Notes under the pieces: model-generated
The model's database searches: none
What the model was told of the DNA's origin: nothing
The model's input: the letters and a program-made list of their open reading frames with translations, nothing else
Program-made: the position numbers and the translations under genes
In this document: piece by piece, positions 47,541 through 55,781 of the stretch
Layout: the number at the start of each line of letters is the position of its first letter
Numbering within the stretch: position 1 is the first letter of the stretch
Assembly (NCBI RefSeq): GCF_019375475.1
Contig: NZ_JAHXGQ010000010.1
Span: 62,001 to 126,000 of the forward strand
From: Saccharothrix obliqua
GTDB lineage: Bacteria > Actinomycetota > Actinomycetes > Mycobacteriales > Pseudonocardiaceae
Length of the DNA: 64,000 nt
Reading direction: 5' to 3'

Positions 47541-48736
47541 CGCCCCTCCCAGCGCGCTTCCAGCGCCTCCAGGTACGAGGCGGCGTTCCGCTTCGTCTCG
47601 GCGATCGAGTCCCCGCCGAACTTCTCCAGCGCCGCCTCCGCCAGCACCAGCGCCACCACGGACTCCAGCACCACGCCCGCACGCGGCACGGCGCACACGT
47701 CGGAACGCTGGTGGATCGCCACCGCGGGCTCACCCGTCCGCACGTCCACCGTGGACAGCGCACGCGGCACGGTGGAGATCGGCTTCATGGCCACCCGCAG
47801 CCGCAGGGGCTCGCCGTTGGTGATGCCGCCCTCCAGCCCGCCCGCCCGGTTGGAGCGACGCGTCACGCCCTTCGGCCCGGTGCCCCGGTCGATCTCGTCG
47901 TGCGCCTGGCTGCCCCACCGCTCGGCGGTGGTGAAGCCGTCGCCGACCTCCACGCCCTTCATCGCCTGCACGCCCATCAGCGCACCCGCGAGCCGCGCGT
48001 CGAGCCGCCGGTCCCAGTGCACGTGCGAGCCGAGACCCGGCGGCAGGCCGTACGCGATCACCTCGATCACGCCGCCGACCGTGTCGCCCGCCTCCTTCAC
48101 CGCCTCGACCTCGGCCACCATCGCCTCGGTGCCGCGCGGGTCGAACGCGCGCACGGGGCTCGCGTCCACCGCCGCCAGGTCGTCCGGACCGGGCACCGGC
48201 GCGTCGGCCGGGGTCTTCGCCCCGCCGATGGACACCACGTGGCTCACCACGTCGACGTCGAGCACCTGCTTCAGGAACCGCCGCGCCACCGTGCCCAACG
48301 CCGTGCGGGCCGCGGTCTCCCGTGCGCTGGCCCGCTCCAGCACGGGACGCGCCTCGTCGAAGCCGAACTTCTGCATACCCGGCAGGTCGGCGTGGCCGGG
48401 CCGGGGCCGGGTCAACGCCTCGTTGCGCCCGGTGGGCTTCAGCTCGGACGGGTCGACCGGGTCGGCCGACATCACCTTCTCCCACTTGGGCCACTCGGTG
48501 TTGCCGATGCGCACGGCGATCGGCCCGCCCTGGGTGAGCCCGTGACGCACGCCGCCGAGGATCTCGACCTCGTCCGCCTCGAAGCCCATCCGGGGACTAC
48601 GCCCGAATCCGAGCCGTCGCCGTTCCAGTTGGACGGTCAGGTCGGCAGTGGTGACCTCCACCCCGGCGACCATGCCTTCCAGCACGGCGACCAGGGCTGG
48701 TCCGTGGGACTCCCCAGCGGTGATCCAGCGCAGCAC
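47537..48736 (-). CDS. aroC: Chorismate synthase
   Basis: Last common step to aromatic amino acids, FMN dependent. 399 aa. [20 protein letters not shown] at the N-terminus, [19 protein letters not shown] with the conserved His, [19 protein letters not shown], and the C-terminal [23 protein letters not shown] 48736 has AAGGA 9 nt upstream. It heads the aro operon; a DasR-like palindrome lies 121-136 bp upstream of the start. Confidence 0.97.
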   Translation of the reverse strand: MLRWITAGESHGPALVAVLEGMVAGVEVTTADLTVQLERRRLGFGRSPRMGFEADEVEILGGVRHGLTQGGPIAVRIGNTEWPKWEKVMSADPVDPSELKPTGRNEALTRPRPGHADLPGMQKFGFDEARPVLERASARETAARTALGTVARRFLKQVLDVDVVSHVVSIGGAKTPADAPVPGPDDLAAVDASPVRAFDPRGTEAMVAEVEAVKEAGDTVGGVIEVIAYGLPPGLGSHVHWDRRLDARLAGALMGVQAMKGVEVGDGFTTAERWGSQAHDEIDRGTGPKGVTRRSNRAGGLEGGITNGEPLRLRVAMKPISTVPRALSTVDVRTGEPAVAIHQRSDVCAVPRAGVVLESVVALVLAEAALEKFGGDSIAETKRNAASYLEALEARWEGR

Positions 48737-48856
48737 ACGCGAATCCTTCCACAGCGCGACCCCGCACCGGTATGCGCGTCGCCGTTCCCGAGGGCCGGGA
48801 GCCAGGGCCGACGACGACTTGTGGCAGGTTGGCTGGACCGGACCAGACCGGTGAGT

Positions 48857-48872
48857 ACCGGTCTATACCAGT
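48857..48872. promoter_or_regulatory. DasR-box-like (dre) palindrome upstream of aroC
   Basis: ACCGGTCTATACCAGT agrees with the dre consensus ACTGGTCTAGACCACT at 13 of 16 positions and is itself a near palindrome. It lies between aroC and the prepilin peptidase gene, 2 kb from a DasR-type regulator gene. A second partial half-site (gaccagaccggt) precedes it. Confidence 0.5.
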
Positions 48873-48887
48873 TGGCGGGCATTGGTA

Positions 48888-49457
48888 TCACCAAGGACCC
48901 CAGAGGGCGGTGAGCCACGTCGCCCCCGCGAGGCCGGGACCGTGCGGCAGCCCGGTACGCGGACGCCACCGCGCGGTGGCCAGCGTCACGACGCAGGCGA
49001 GTGCGGCAGCCAGCGGTAACGCCGCCCACGACACCGCGCCGAGCACCGCCCCGAGCGCGCCGGACAGCTTCACGTCGCCGCCGCCGAGCGCCGACGGGCG
49101 GATCAGGTGCACGGTGAGGTGGAGGCCCAGGAAGACCAGACATCCGATGACTGCCCGCCAGAGATCAGCCCCCGCGAACCACAGCACGATCACCAGGAAC
49201 GGGTACGCGGGCAGGGTGAGGGCGTCCGGCAGGCGGCTATGTCGGATATCCGTAGCGGCGAGCAGCACGGACAGCCAGGAGACGGCGAGCGGCACCGGCA
49301 GCCAGTCCGGCGGCACGCCTACCGCCGGCGGCACGCACCACAGCGCCGCTGTGGGCAGGGCACACCACAGCCATCGGACGTCCGTGCCGCGAGGGATGAC
49401 GCGCAGCAGCCGCGCGCCCAGGGTTCCGGCCACCAGGCCGGTGAGGGGGAGGACCAT
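48888..49457 (-). CDS. Type IV prepilin peptidase (A24)
   Basis: 189 aa, with about five to six hydrophobic segments. The two catalytic aspartates are in ATDIRHSRLPD and GGGDVKLSGALG, the A24 signature. The N-terminal methylase-type zinc domain of proteobacterial PilD is missing, as in other actinobacterial Tad/Com-type peptidases. ATG 49457 starts at the first membrane segment; the G-rich frame upstream is not coding. No pilin genes are near. M. tuberculosis has a comparable gene (Rv2551c) beside aroE, so its place here is ancestral. Confidence 0.85.
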   Translation of the reverse strand: MVLPLTGLVAGTLGARLLRVIPRGTDVRWLWCALPTAALWCVPPAVGVPPDWLPVPLAVSWLSVLLAATDIRHSRLPDALTLPAYPFLVIVLWFAGADLWRAVIGCLVFLGLHLTVHLIRPSALGGGDVKLSGALGAVLGAVSWAALPLAAALACVVTLATARWRPRTGLPHGPGLAGATWLTALWGPW

Positions 49458-49951
49458 GTGTCCACCGTGGCCCTTGGGCCGTTCGGAGCACAACCGGGAG
49501 GGCCGGCGGATGGTCCATTCGCCGGCCTTGGCCGGGCTGCCCGCGCTCCGAAGTTCAGCGGTTCCCGGTGGTCGCGCCAAGAGAGCCACCCTAGGGAGGG
49601 ACAGTCCTGGGAGGGGCAGACCCGGGGGGCAGTCCGGGGGGCCGTGTGGGGAGGACCACCTAGGGGCCACATGGGGGCCGCTCGGGGGTGGCCGCTCGGG
49701 GTGGCCGCTCGGGGGCCGTGCCGGGGGGCCGCGCGGGGGGCCGCGCGCGGGGCGCGGGGGCCGTGCCGGAGTGGCCACACGGGAGGGACCGCACCGGGAA
49801 AGCCGGCCCGAAAGGGCCGCGTTGAGAAGTCTTCCCAGGTGGTCACGCTCTCACAGCGCCAGGCGCCGGGTGCCGACCCCCGGTGTGCCGGTTCTCACCG
49901 GGCGCCGCTCCCCCGGGCGCGAACTGCCGTCCACGCCCGGGGAAGCCGCTG
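49458..49951. other. 494-bp gap with G-rich repeats
   Basis: From about 49590 to 49790 the plus strand repeats ggccgctcggggg, gccgtgccgggg and gggggccgcgcg units. Runs of three to six G give quadruplex potential. The rest (49458-49590, 49800-49910) is ordinary non-coding and probably carries the prepilin peptidase promoter. Long frames on both strands are low-complexity shadows. Confidence 0.65.
49911..49942 (-). terminator. Terminator after the EIIB-EIIA pair
   Basis: ccccgggcg, 14-nt loop, cgcccgggg: 9-bp perfect arms, starting 10 nt after the EIIA stop on the minus strand. Confidence 0.55.
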
Positions 49952-50407
49952 TCAGCGCTGCCAGGAGAACAACGCGTCCCCGGCCGAAACCGGGCCCGGC
50001 GCGGCCTGGTCGAGCAGCACGTCCGGCGTCGCGTCCAGCGCGACCACCGGGCAGATCGGCGCGAACCCGGCGGCCTCGACCTCGGCCGGGTCCCAGGTCA
50101 CGACCGGCTGCCCGGCCCGCACCGCCTCACCCTTGACCACGTGCAGCGTGAAGCCCTCGCCCTTGCGCTGCACCGTGTCGATGCCGAGGTGCACCAGCAC
50201 CGCGGCCCCGTCCTCGGTCGCCACGACGAACGCGTGCGGGTGCAGCGTGACGATGGTCCCGTCCACGGGCGACACCACGTCACCCGCCACGCGATCCGGC
50301 TCGACCGCCACGCCGGGACCCACCATCGCCTGCGAGAACACCGGGTCCGGCACATCGGTCAGCGGCACCACGCGGCCCGCGACCGGGCTCGCCACGCGCA
50401 ACGTCAC
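49952..50407 (-). CDS. crr: PTS glucose-family EIIA component
   Basis: 151 aa EIIA(Glc)-type phosphocarrier. The phospho-His is H73 in VLVHLGIDTVQRKGEGF; the partner His is H58 (HPHAFVV). It passes phosphate from HPr to EIIB. GTG 50407 overlaps the EIIB stop by 4 bp. In Streptomyces, Crr works with the GlcNAc-specific NagE2/NagF pair, and the linked EIIC and DasR-type regulator suggest the same sugar here. Confidence 0.95.
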   Translation of the reverse strand: MTLRVASPVAGRVVPLTDVPDPVFSQAMVGPGVAVEPDRVAGDVVSPVDGTIVTLHPHAFVVATEDGAAVLVHLGIDTVQRKGEGFTLHVVKGEAVRAGQPVVTWDPAEVEAAGFAPICPVVALDATPDVLLDQAAPGPVSAGDALFSWQR

Positions 50408-50637
50408 AGCAGGTCCTCGATGTCGCTCGCGATCGTGTCGGCCTCCGGGCCCACCACGACCTGCACGACGCTGCCCGACCGCATGACGCCGTGCGCGCCC
50501 GCCGCCTTGAGCAGCTTCTCGTCCACCAACCCGCTGTCCTCCACCTCACAGCGCAGCCGGGTGATGCAGGGCTCGATCTCCACGATGTTGTCCGCCCCGC
50601 CGAGCCCGGCGAGGATCTGCTCCGCCTTGTCCGCCAC
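50404..50637 (-). CDS. PTS glucose/GlcNAc-family EIIB component
   Basis: 77 aa stand-alone EIIB. The phospho-Cys is C24 in IEPCITRLRCEVED. Fold and length match NagF-type domains. GTG 50637 has AGAGGA about 8 nt upstream; longer frames before it were rejected as they cross the divergent promoter. It is transcribed divergently from the DasR-type gene, with a dre site between. Confidence 0.93.
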   Translation of the reverse strand: MADKAEQILAGLGGADNIVEIEPCITRLRCEVEDSGLVDEKLLKAAGAHGVMRSGSVVQVVVGPEADTIASDIEDLL

Positions 50638-50744
50638 GTCAAGTCCTCTCTCGACAACCTGGAGTGCAGGGTGCCACCACTCGGGCACGGTCCCGTAACG
50701 GCGGTTGACACCCGCTTGGCGCGCGGAGCATCCTCCCCGCACCA

Positions 50745-50760
50745 ACTGGTCTAGACCGGA
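50745..50760. promoter_or_regulatory. DasR-box (dre) between EIIB and the DasR-type gene
   Basis: ACTGGTCTAGACCGGA contains the palindromic core TGGTCTAGACC, matching the dre consensus ACTGGTCTAGACCACT over its first 13 bases. Its position in the divergent gap predicts control of both the EIIB-EIIA and the regulator-EIIC-HPr transcripts. Confidence 0.75.
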
Positions 50761-50803
50761 AAGTACCAATGCCGGTCTGACTGTGCGAGCACGGGGAGGT
50801 GTC

Positions 50804-51571
50804 ATGAACCGCAACGAGATCGTCGACGGCCCGAAGCCGAAGCACGCCCAGCTCCGGGACATCCTGCGGCGCATGGCCGAGCAGGAACTCCCGCCGGGCT
50901 CACCGATCCCCTCCGAGCGCGACCTCGCCCAGCAGTACCGGGTCTCCCGGATCACGGTGCGCGCCGCGGTCGGGCAACTCGTCGCCGAGGGGCTGCTGAC
51001 CAGGGCGAAGGGCCGCGGCACGTTCACCGCCCGCCGCCGGATGGACGTCCAGCTCTACCTGGAGTCGTTCACCGACGACATGCGCAGGCGCGGCTTCGCC
51101 CCCGCCACCGAGGTGCACCGGTGCGCCGACGAGGTACCGCCGCCCGAGGCGGCGGCGGCGCTCGGTCTGCCGCCACGCGAACCCGCCTACCACCTCGTCC
51201 GGCTGCGCCGGGCGGACGGCGTGCCGCTGGCCGTCGAACGCGGCTGGTACCACCCGCGGGTCGTGCCGGGACTGCACCGGCACGACCTGACCGGCTCGCT
51301 CTACACACTGCTCGCGAAGAACTACGGCGTGCAGCTCGACCACGCCAGGCAAACGGTCTGGGCCGAGGGCTCGGACCCGGAAACCGCGCGGCTGCTCGGC
51401 GTCAAGACCGGCAGCCCGCTCCTCGTCTTCCGCCGGGTCACCAGTTCGCTGGGCCGACCCGTCGAGGACATGACGTCCTGGTACCGGGGCGATCTCTACC
51501 AGGTGACCATGCAACTGGACCGGACCGTCCCGGAATCCGGCCCGTTCGCTGCCAAGGGAGGTAACCCATGA
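50804..51571 (+). CDS. dasR: DasR-like GntR/HutC-family regulator
   Basis: 255 aa. The N-terminal winged HTH (QLRDILRRMAEQELPPGSPI, PSERDLAQQYRVSRITVRAA) is GntR type; the C-terminal UTRA domain (AAALGLPPREPAYHLVRLRR, VERGWYHPRVVPGL) binds phosphorylated amino sugars in DasR. In Streptomyces, glucosamine-6-phosphate releases DasR from DNA. ATG 50804 has GGGGAGGT upstream. Its stop overlaps the EIIC start (ATGA). The GlcNAc PTS context and the dre site support orthology. Confidence 0.88.
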   Translation: MNRNEIVDGPKPKHAQLRDILRRMAEQELPPGSPIPSERDLAQQYRVSRITVRAAVGQLVAEGLLTRAKGRGTFTARRRMDVQLYLESFTDDMRRRGFAPATEVHRCADEVPPPEAAAALGLPPREPAYHLVRLRRADGVPLAVERGWYHPRVVPGLHRHDLTGSLYTLLAKNYGVQLDHARQTVWAEGSDPETARLLGVKTGSPLLVFRRVTSSLGRPVEDMTSWYRGDLYQVTMQLDRTVPESGPFAAKGGNP

Positions 51572-52857
51572 GCGCCAGCGCCCCACAGGCGACCGGCGGT
51601 CGTGAGATCAAGGGTCTGGCCGGTTTGCAGCGGTTCGGCCGCAGTCTCATGCTGCCGATCGCGTCGCTGCCCGCCGCCGCACTGCTGCTGCGCCTCGGCC
51701 AGCCCGACCTGCTCGGCAAGGACGGTCTCGGCTGGGACAAGGTCGCGTCGGTCATCGGCGGCGCGGGCAACGCGCTGTTCGTGAACCTGCCGCTGCTGTT
51801 CGCCGTCGGCGTCGCCATCGGGTTCGCCCGACGCGGTGACGGCTCCACGGCGCTGGCCTCGGTGGTCGGCTTCGTGGTGACCCAGGCGGTCTTCGAGGCC
51901 CTGTCGCCGATCGTGCTGCCGCTGCCCGCGGACGCCGGACCGGGCGCCAAGCAGGAGATGATCAACTACTCGGTGCTGACCGGCATCGTGGTCGGTCTGA
52001 TCACCGCGGTCCTGTGGCAGAAGTACCACCGCATCAAGCTCCCGCCGTACCTGGCGTTCTTCGGCGGACGGCGGTTCGTGCCGATCCTCGTCGCGGGCGT
52101 CATGATCGTCGTCGGCGTGATCCTCGGCCTGCTGTACCCGATCTTCGACAAGGCCCTCACCTGGCTCGGCGAGACGGTGTCCGGCAGCACGATCATCGGC
52201 GCGGGCATCTACGGCGTGGTCAACCGGCTGCTGGTCCCGCTGGGCCTGCACCACATCCCGAACACGTTCGTGCAGCAGGTGTTCGGCGAGTTCGAGGGCA
52301 AGACCGGCGACATCCCGCGGTTCCTCGCGGGCGACCCGACCGCGGGCACGTTCCTCACCGGCTTCTTCCCGATCTTCATGTTCGCGCTCCCGGCGGCGGC
52401 CCTGGCCATCGTGCACACCGCCCGCCCCGCGCAGAAGAAGATCGTCGCCGGCATCATGGGCTCCGCCGCGCTGACCGCGTTCCTCACCGGCGTCACGGAG
52501 CCGCTGGAGTTCGCGTTCATGTTCGTGGCGTGGCCGCTGTACGTCATCCACGCCGTGCTGACCGGCACGTCGATGGCCATCAGCAACGCGTTGGGCATCC
52601 ACGACGGCTTCGGCTTCTCCGCGGGTGCCATCGACTTCGTGCTCAACTACAACATCGCGCAGAAGCCGGTCCTGCTCATCGTCCTGGGCCTCATCTACGC
52701 GGTGATCTACTACTTCCTGTTCCGCTTCGTGATCGTCAAGTGGAACCTCAAGACCCCGGGTCGCGACGAGAGCGAGGACCCGGAAGCCGACCCGAGCGCC
52801 GTCGAGGGCGCCGGGAGCGACAAGGAACGCCGCGGCAAGGGCGCAGCCGCGTCCTGA
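51568..52857 (+). CDS. PTS EIIC permease, GlcNAc/glucose type
   Basis: 429 aa membrane permease without fused EIIB or EIIA. It shows about ten hydrophobic segments; LQRFGRSLMLPIASLPAAAL opens the family, LLVPLGLHHIPNTF lies midway, and FLTGVTEPLEFAFMFVAWPL is the sugar-site signature. The tail (about 400-429) is charged and cytoplasmic. ATG 51568 overlaps the regulator stop by 4 bp. GlcNAc is the most likely substrate from the DasR link; glucose cannot be excluded. Streptomyces NagE2 is the closest known type. Confidence 0.9.
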   Translation: MSASAPQATGGREIKGLAGLQRFGRSLMLPIASLPAAALLLRLGQPDLLGKDGLGWDKVASVIGGAGNALFVNLPLLFAVGVAIGFARRGDGSTALASVVGFVVTQAVFEALSPIVLPLPADAGPGAKQEMINYSVLTGIVVGLITAVLWQKYHRIKLPPYLAFFGGRRFVPILVAGVMIVVGVILGLLYPIFDKALTWLGETVSGSTIIGAGIYGVVNRLLVPLGLHHIPNTFVQQVFGEFEGKTGDIPRFLAGDPTAGTFLTGFFPIFMFALPAAALAIVHTARPAQKKIVAGIMGSAALTAFLTGVTEPLEFAFMFVAWPLYVIHAVLTGTSMAISNALGIHDGFGFSAGAIDFVLNYNIAQKPVLLIVLGLIYAVIYYFLFRFVIVKWNLKTPGRDESEDPEADPSAVEGAGSDKERRGKGAAAS

Positions 52858-52882
52858 CCGGCGGACGACGAGAGGACGGATC

Positions 52883-53152
52883 ATGCCTGAGCGACGGGTC
52901 ACCGTGGCGAGCAAGGTCGGACTGCACGCCCGACCCGCCGCGCTGCTGGCGAAGGCCGCCGCGGCGCAACCGGTCAAGGTCACCATCCGCAAGGACGGCG
53001 GCGAGCCGGTGGAAGCGGGCAGCGTGCTGGGGCTGATGACGCTCGGCGCGATGCACGGGGACGAGGTGGTGCTGACCGCCGACGGCGACGGCGCGGACGA
53101 CGCGCTGGAGGCCATCGCGGCGCTCATCGCCAGCGACCTCGACGAGGGCTGA
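52883..53152 (+). CDS. ptsH: PTS phosphocarrier protein HPr
   Basis: 89 aa. The phospho-His is H15 in KVGLHARPAALL. A Ser in the usual second site (VEAGSVLGLM) is present, although HPr kinase is generally absent from Actinobacteria. ATG 52883 has GAGAGGA 8 nt upstream, 25 bp after the EIIC gene. Enzyme I (ptsI) is not in the window, so it must be supplied from elsewhere. Confidence 0.96.
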   Translation: MPERRVTVASKVGLHARPAALLAKAAAAQPVKVTIRKDGGEPVEAGSVLGLMTLGAMHGDEVVLTADGDGADDALEAIAALIASDLDEG

Positions 53153-53159
53153 TCCCGCG

Positions 53160-53198
53160 CGTGGAAGGACCCCCTGCGGCGCAGGGGGTCCTTCCACG
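53160..53198. terminator. Bidirectional terminator between ptsH and aroE
   Basis: Perfect 18-bp inverted repeat (cgtggaaggaccccctgc) with a 3-nt loop (ggc). It starts 8 nt after the ptsH stop and ends 3 nt before the aroE stop, so it serves both convergent genes. Confidence 0.9.
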
Positions 53199-53200
53199 TG

Positions 53201-54040
53201 TCAGAGGGGCAGCGGCAGCGCGTCGCCCGTCGCGGCACGCAACGCGGCACGCATCTCCGCCCGCGGCGCGGGCTGCCCGGTGAACTGCTCGGACTGCCCG
53301 AACGCCTGGTGCAGCAGCATGTCCAGCCCGGTCGCGAGGGAACGGCCCCGGTCGGCGACCGCACGCGCGAGCGGCGTCGGCCACGGGTGGTAGACGACGT
53401 CGAGCACGCACGGCGACTCCGCCAGCGCCACCGCCACCGGCTCCGTCGCGGTCGGCGGCACCGTGCTCACCAGCACGTCCGCGCCCGCCGCCAACGCGGC
53501 GAAATCCGCGTCGTCCCACGTGACCACCGACAGCGCCACGCCGACGCGTTCCGCGCACGCCCGCGCCTCGACGGCCCGCGCGGGTGAGCGCACCACCAGC
53601 GACACGTCCGCGACACCCACCGACGCCAACGCCACCAACGCCGCCGTGGCCGTGCCACCCGCGCCCAGCAGCACGGCGCGCTCACCGGCCGTGAAACCGC
53701 AGGCGGCACGCAACGCGCCCAGCACGCCGTCCACGTCGGTGCAGTCGGCACGCCACCCGGACGTGGTGGGCACGAGCGTGTTCGCCGCTCCGACCGCCGT
53801 CGCACGCGCTGTCGCCGAGGACGCGACCGCGAGCGCCGCGCGCTTGCCCGGCATGGTGACCGACAACCCGGCCCACGACTCGTCCAGGCCGCGCACCAGC
53901 GGCGCGACACCGTCCTCCGCGCACTCCACGCGGGTGTAGGTCCAGTCGGTCAGGCCGAGGGCCTGGAACGCCGCGTTGTGCAGCACGGGCGACAGGGAGT
54001 GGGCCACCGGCGAGCCGATGACCGCCGCTTGCCTCGCCAC
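53201..54040 (-). CDS. aroE: Shikimate dehydrogenase
   Basis: 279 aa. The shikimate site shows AVIGSPVAHSLSPVLHNAAF and LSVTMPGKRAAL with the catalytic Lys; the NADP-binding Rossmann loop is LLGAGGTATAALVAL, and ADVLVSTVPP follows. GTG 54040 is two bases after mltG. aroE is distant from the main aro operon but follows mltG, as in mycobacteria. Confidence 0.95.
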   Translation of the reverse strand: MARQAAVIGSPVAHSLSPVLHNAAFQALGLTDWTYTRVECAEDGVAPLVRGLDESWAGLSVTMPGKRAALAVASSATARATAVGAANTLVPTTSGWRADCTDVDGVLGALRAACGFTAGERAVLLGAGGTATAALVALASVGVADVSLVVRSPARAVEARACAERVGVALSVVTWDDADFAALAAGADVLVSTVPPTATEPVAVALAESPCVLDVVYHPWPTPLARAVADRGRSLATGLDMLLHQAFGQSEQFTGQPAPRAEMRAALRAATGDALPLPL

Positions 54041-54042
54041 GG

Positions 54043-55269
54043 TCAGAAGACACCCTCTTCACGTGCCTTGTCGACGAGGCGGTTGTGCTCGTCCAGGTTC
54101 TCCGAGAAGCAGGACGTGCCGTCCTTCTGGCACTTCACGAAGTACAGCCACGGACCCGGCTCGGGGTTGATGGCCGCCGCGATGGCCTTCTGGCCCGGCG
54201 AGCCGATCGGCGTCGGCGGCAGGCCCGACACCTTGTACGTGTTGTACGGGCCGGAGTTGGCGCGGTCGTCGTCGCTGGTGGTGATCAGCGGCCGGTCCAG
54301 CTTGTAGTTCACGGTCGAGTCGAACTGGAGGATCTGGTTGATCGAGAGGCGCTTGTAGATGACCCGGGAGACCTTCCCGAAGTCCTTCTCCAGGCCCTCC
54401 TTCTCGATCAGCGACGCGATCACCAGCACCTCGTACGGCCGGAAGCCGGTGCTCTTGGTGCCCGCCGGGATGCCGTAGCCCTGGAGGCGCGCGGTGGACG
54501 TCTCGATGACGCTCTTGAGCAGCTCGGGCGCCGACGCGCCGGGCTTCAGGTGGTAGAGGCCGTGCGTGATCAGGCCCTCCAGCCGGTTCTCCTTCGGCGC
54601 CCTGGTGAAGTCCGCCAGCGCCCAGTCCGGGATGCCCAGCGCCGCGGCGTCGGCGTTGTCCGCCGCGTCCCGCAGCTCCTGCACCGACACGCACTTCTTC
54701 ACGCCGTCCAGCTCCGCGCACGACGCCTCGGAGAGCATGGACAGGATGCCCTTGGTGACCTTGCCGTCCGGTCCGGTGATGTCGTGCAGGACGTTGCCGC
54801 CCTTGACCTCCAGCGGCACGACCTTCGCCTTGGGGTCGATCATCCGCTCGACCGCGGCCCTGCCCGACATCCGGGTCTTCATCAGGTAGAAGCCGGGCTG
54901 GATGGCGGTGACCCGCGCGTCCTCCTTGCCCGCCTCGGTGAACGCGCGCTGGCTCGCCACGACGCCCTGCTCCCGGAGCGTGCCCGCGATGGTGGCGACC
55001 AGGTCGCCGTCCTTGACCTCGACCACGACGTCGGTCTCACCCGCGCCGTCGAAGTCGTCGTACGACCCGATGCCGCTGAGCACGCGGTAGCCGTAGTAGG
55101 CGCCCGCGCCACCGCCCGCGAGGACGAGGGCGACCACGACCCACAGGATCGTCCGCTTCCGCCTGCGCTTGGCACGACGCGCCGCCGACGCGGCGGCCTT
55201 GCTGCCGCCGCGCCGGCGTTCGTCCTGCTGAACGTCCGGTTCGCTGAACAACCCGAGGTCGTCGCTCAC
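54043..55269 (-). CDS. mltG: Endolytic peptidoglycan transglycosylase MltG
   Basis: 408 aa, bitopic membrane protein. A basic cytoplasmic tail (about 1-40) is followed by one helix (TILWVVVALVLAGGGAGAYY) and a periplasm-side LysM-like and YceG domain. The catalytic Glu is in EVLVIASLIEKEGL; QILQFDSTVNYKLD and GLPPTPIGSPGQKAIAAAIN are conserved. MltG cuts nascent glycan strands and sets their length. Start GTG 55269; 14 bp after ruvX. Confidence 0.95.
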   Translation of the reverse strand: MSDDLGLFSEPDVQQDERRRGGSKAAASAARRAKRRRKRTILWVVVALVLAGGGAGAYYGYRVLSGIGSYDDFDGAGETDVVVEVKDGDLVATIAGTLREQGVVASQRAFTEAGKEDARVTAIQPGFYLMKTRMSGRAAVERMIDPKAKVVPLEVKGGNVLHDITGPDGKVTKGILSMLSEASCAELDGVKKCVSVQELRDAADNADAAALGIPDWALADFTRAPKENRLEGLITHGLYHLKPGASAPELLKSVIETSTARLQGYGIPAGTKSTGFRPYEVLVIASLIEKEGLEKDFGKVSRVIYKRLSINQILQFDSTVNYKLDRPLITTSDDDRANSGPYNTYKVSGLPPTPIGSPGQKAIAAAINPEPGPWLYFVKCQKDGTSCFSENLDEHNRLVDKAREEGVF

Positions 55270-55283
55270 GTGCGGTCCTTCGC

Positions 55284-55781
55284 TCAGGGGGCCTGCTCCT
55301 CGTCGGCGGAGCGGGCCACGTTTCGTGCCCGTGCGTCCAGCCAGGACTGGAGGATCTCCACGGCGGCGGCCTGGTCCACGACGGCCCGCTGCTTCTTGCC
55401 GCGCACCCCGCGCTCGGCCAGCACGCGACCGGCCGTGACCGTGGTCAGCCGCTCGTCGTGCAGCCGCACCGGCACCGGAGCGACCCGCTCGGCCAACGCC
55501 GCAGCGTACGCCGAGGCCGCCTCGGCCGCCGGCCCGTGTCGCCCGGCCAGGGTACGTGGCAGACCCACCACGACCTCGACCACGTCGTGCTCGACGACGA
55601 GCCCGGCGAGGTCCGCGAGGTCGCGAGCGGTCCTCTCGTCCCGGGCCAGGGTAACCAGCGGGGTCGCCAGGAACGCCCCGGGGTCGCTCAGCGCGACCCC
55701 GACCCGCACCGACCCGACGTCGACGCCCAGCCGCCGACCGCGGCCGGGATCGTCGACGCCGGGGCGGTCACCGCTGCTCAA
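55284..55781 (-). CDS. ruvX: Holliday junction resolvase-like RuvX/YqgF
   Basis: 165 aa RNase H-like nuclease, probably acting on 16S rRNA 5' ends or recombination junctions. [17 protein letters not shown] has the catalytic Asp, [11 protein letters not shown] and [15 protein letters not shown] follow, and [15 protein letters not shown] carries the late Asp. The start is TTG 55781, inside alaS, giving a 14-bp overlap. The order alaS-ruvX-mltG-aroE is conserved. Confidence 0.94.
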   Translation of the reverse strand: MSSGDRPGVDDPGRGRRLGVDVGSVRVGVALSDPGAFLATPLVTLARDERTARDLADLAGLVVEHDVVEVVVGLPRTLAGRHGPAAEAASAYAAALAERVAPVPVRLHDERLTTVTAGRVLAERGVRGKKQRAVVDQAAAVEILQSWLDARARNVARSADEEQAP

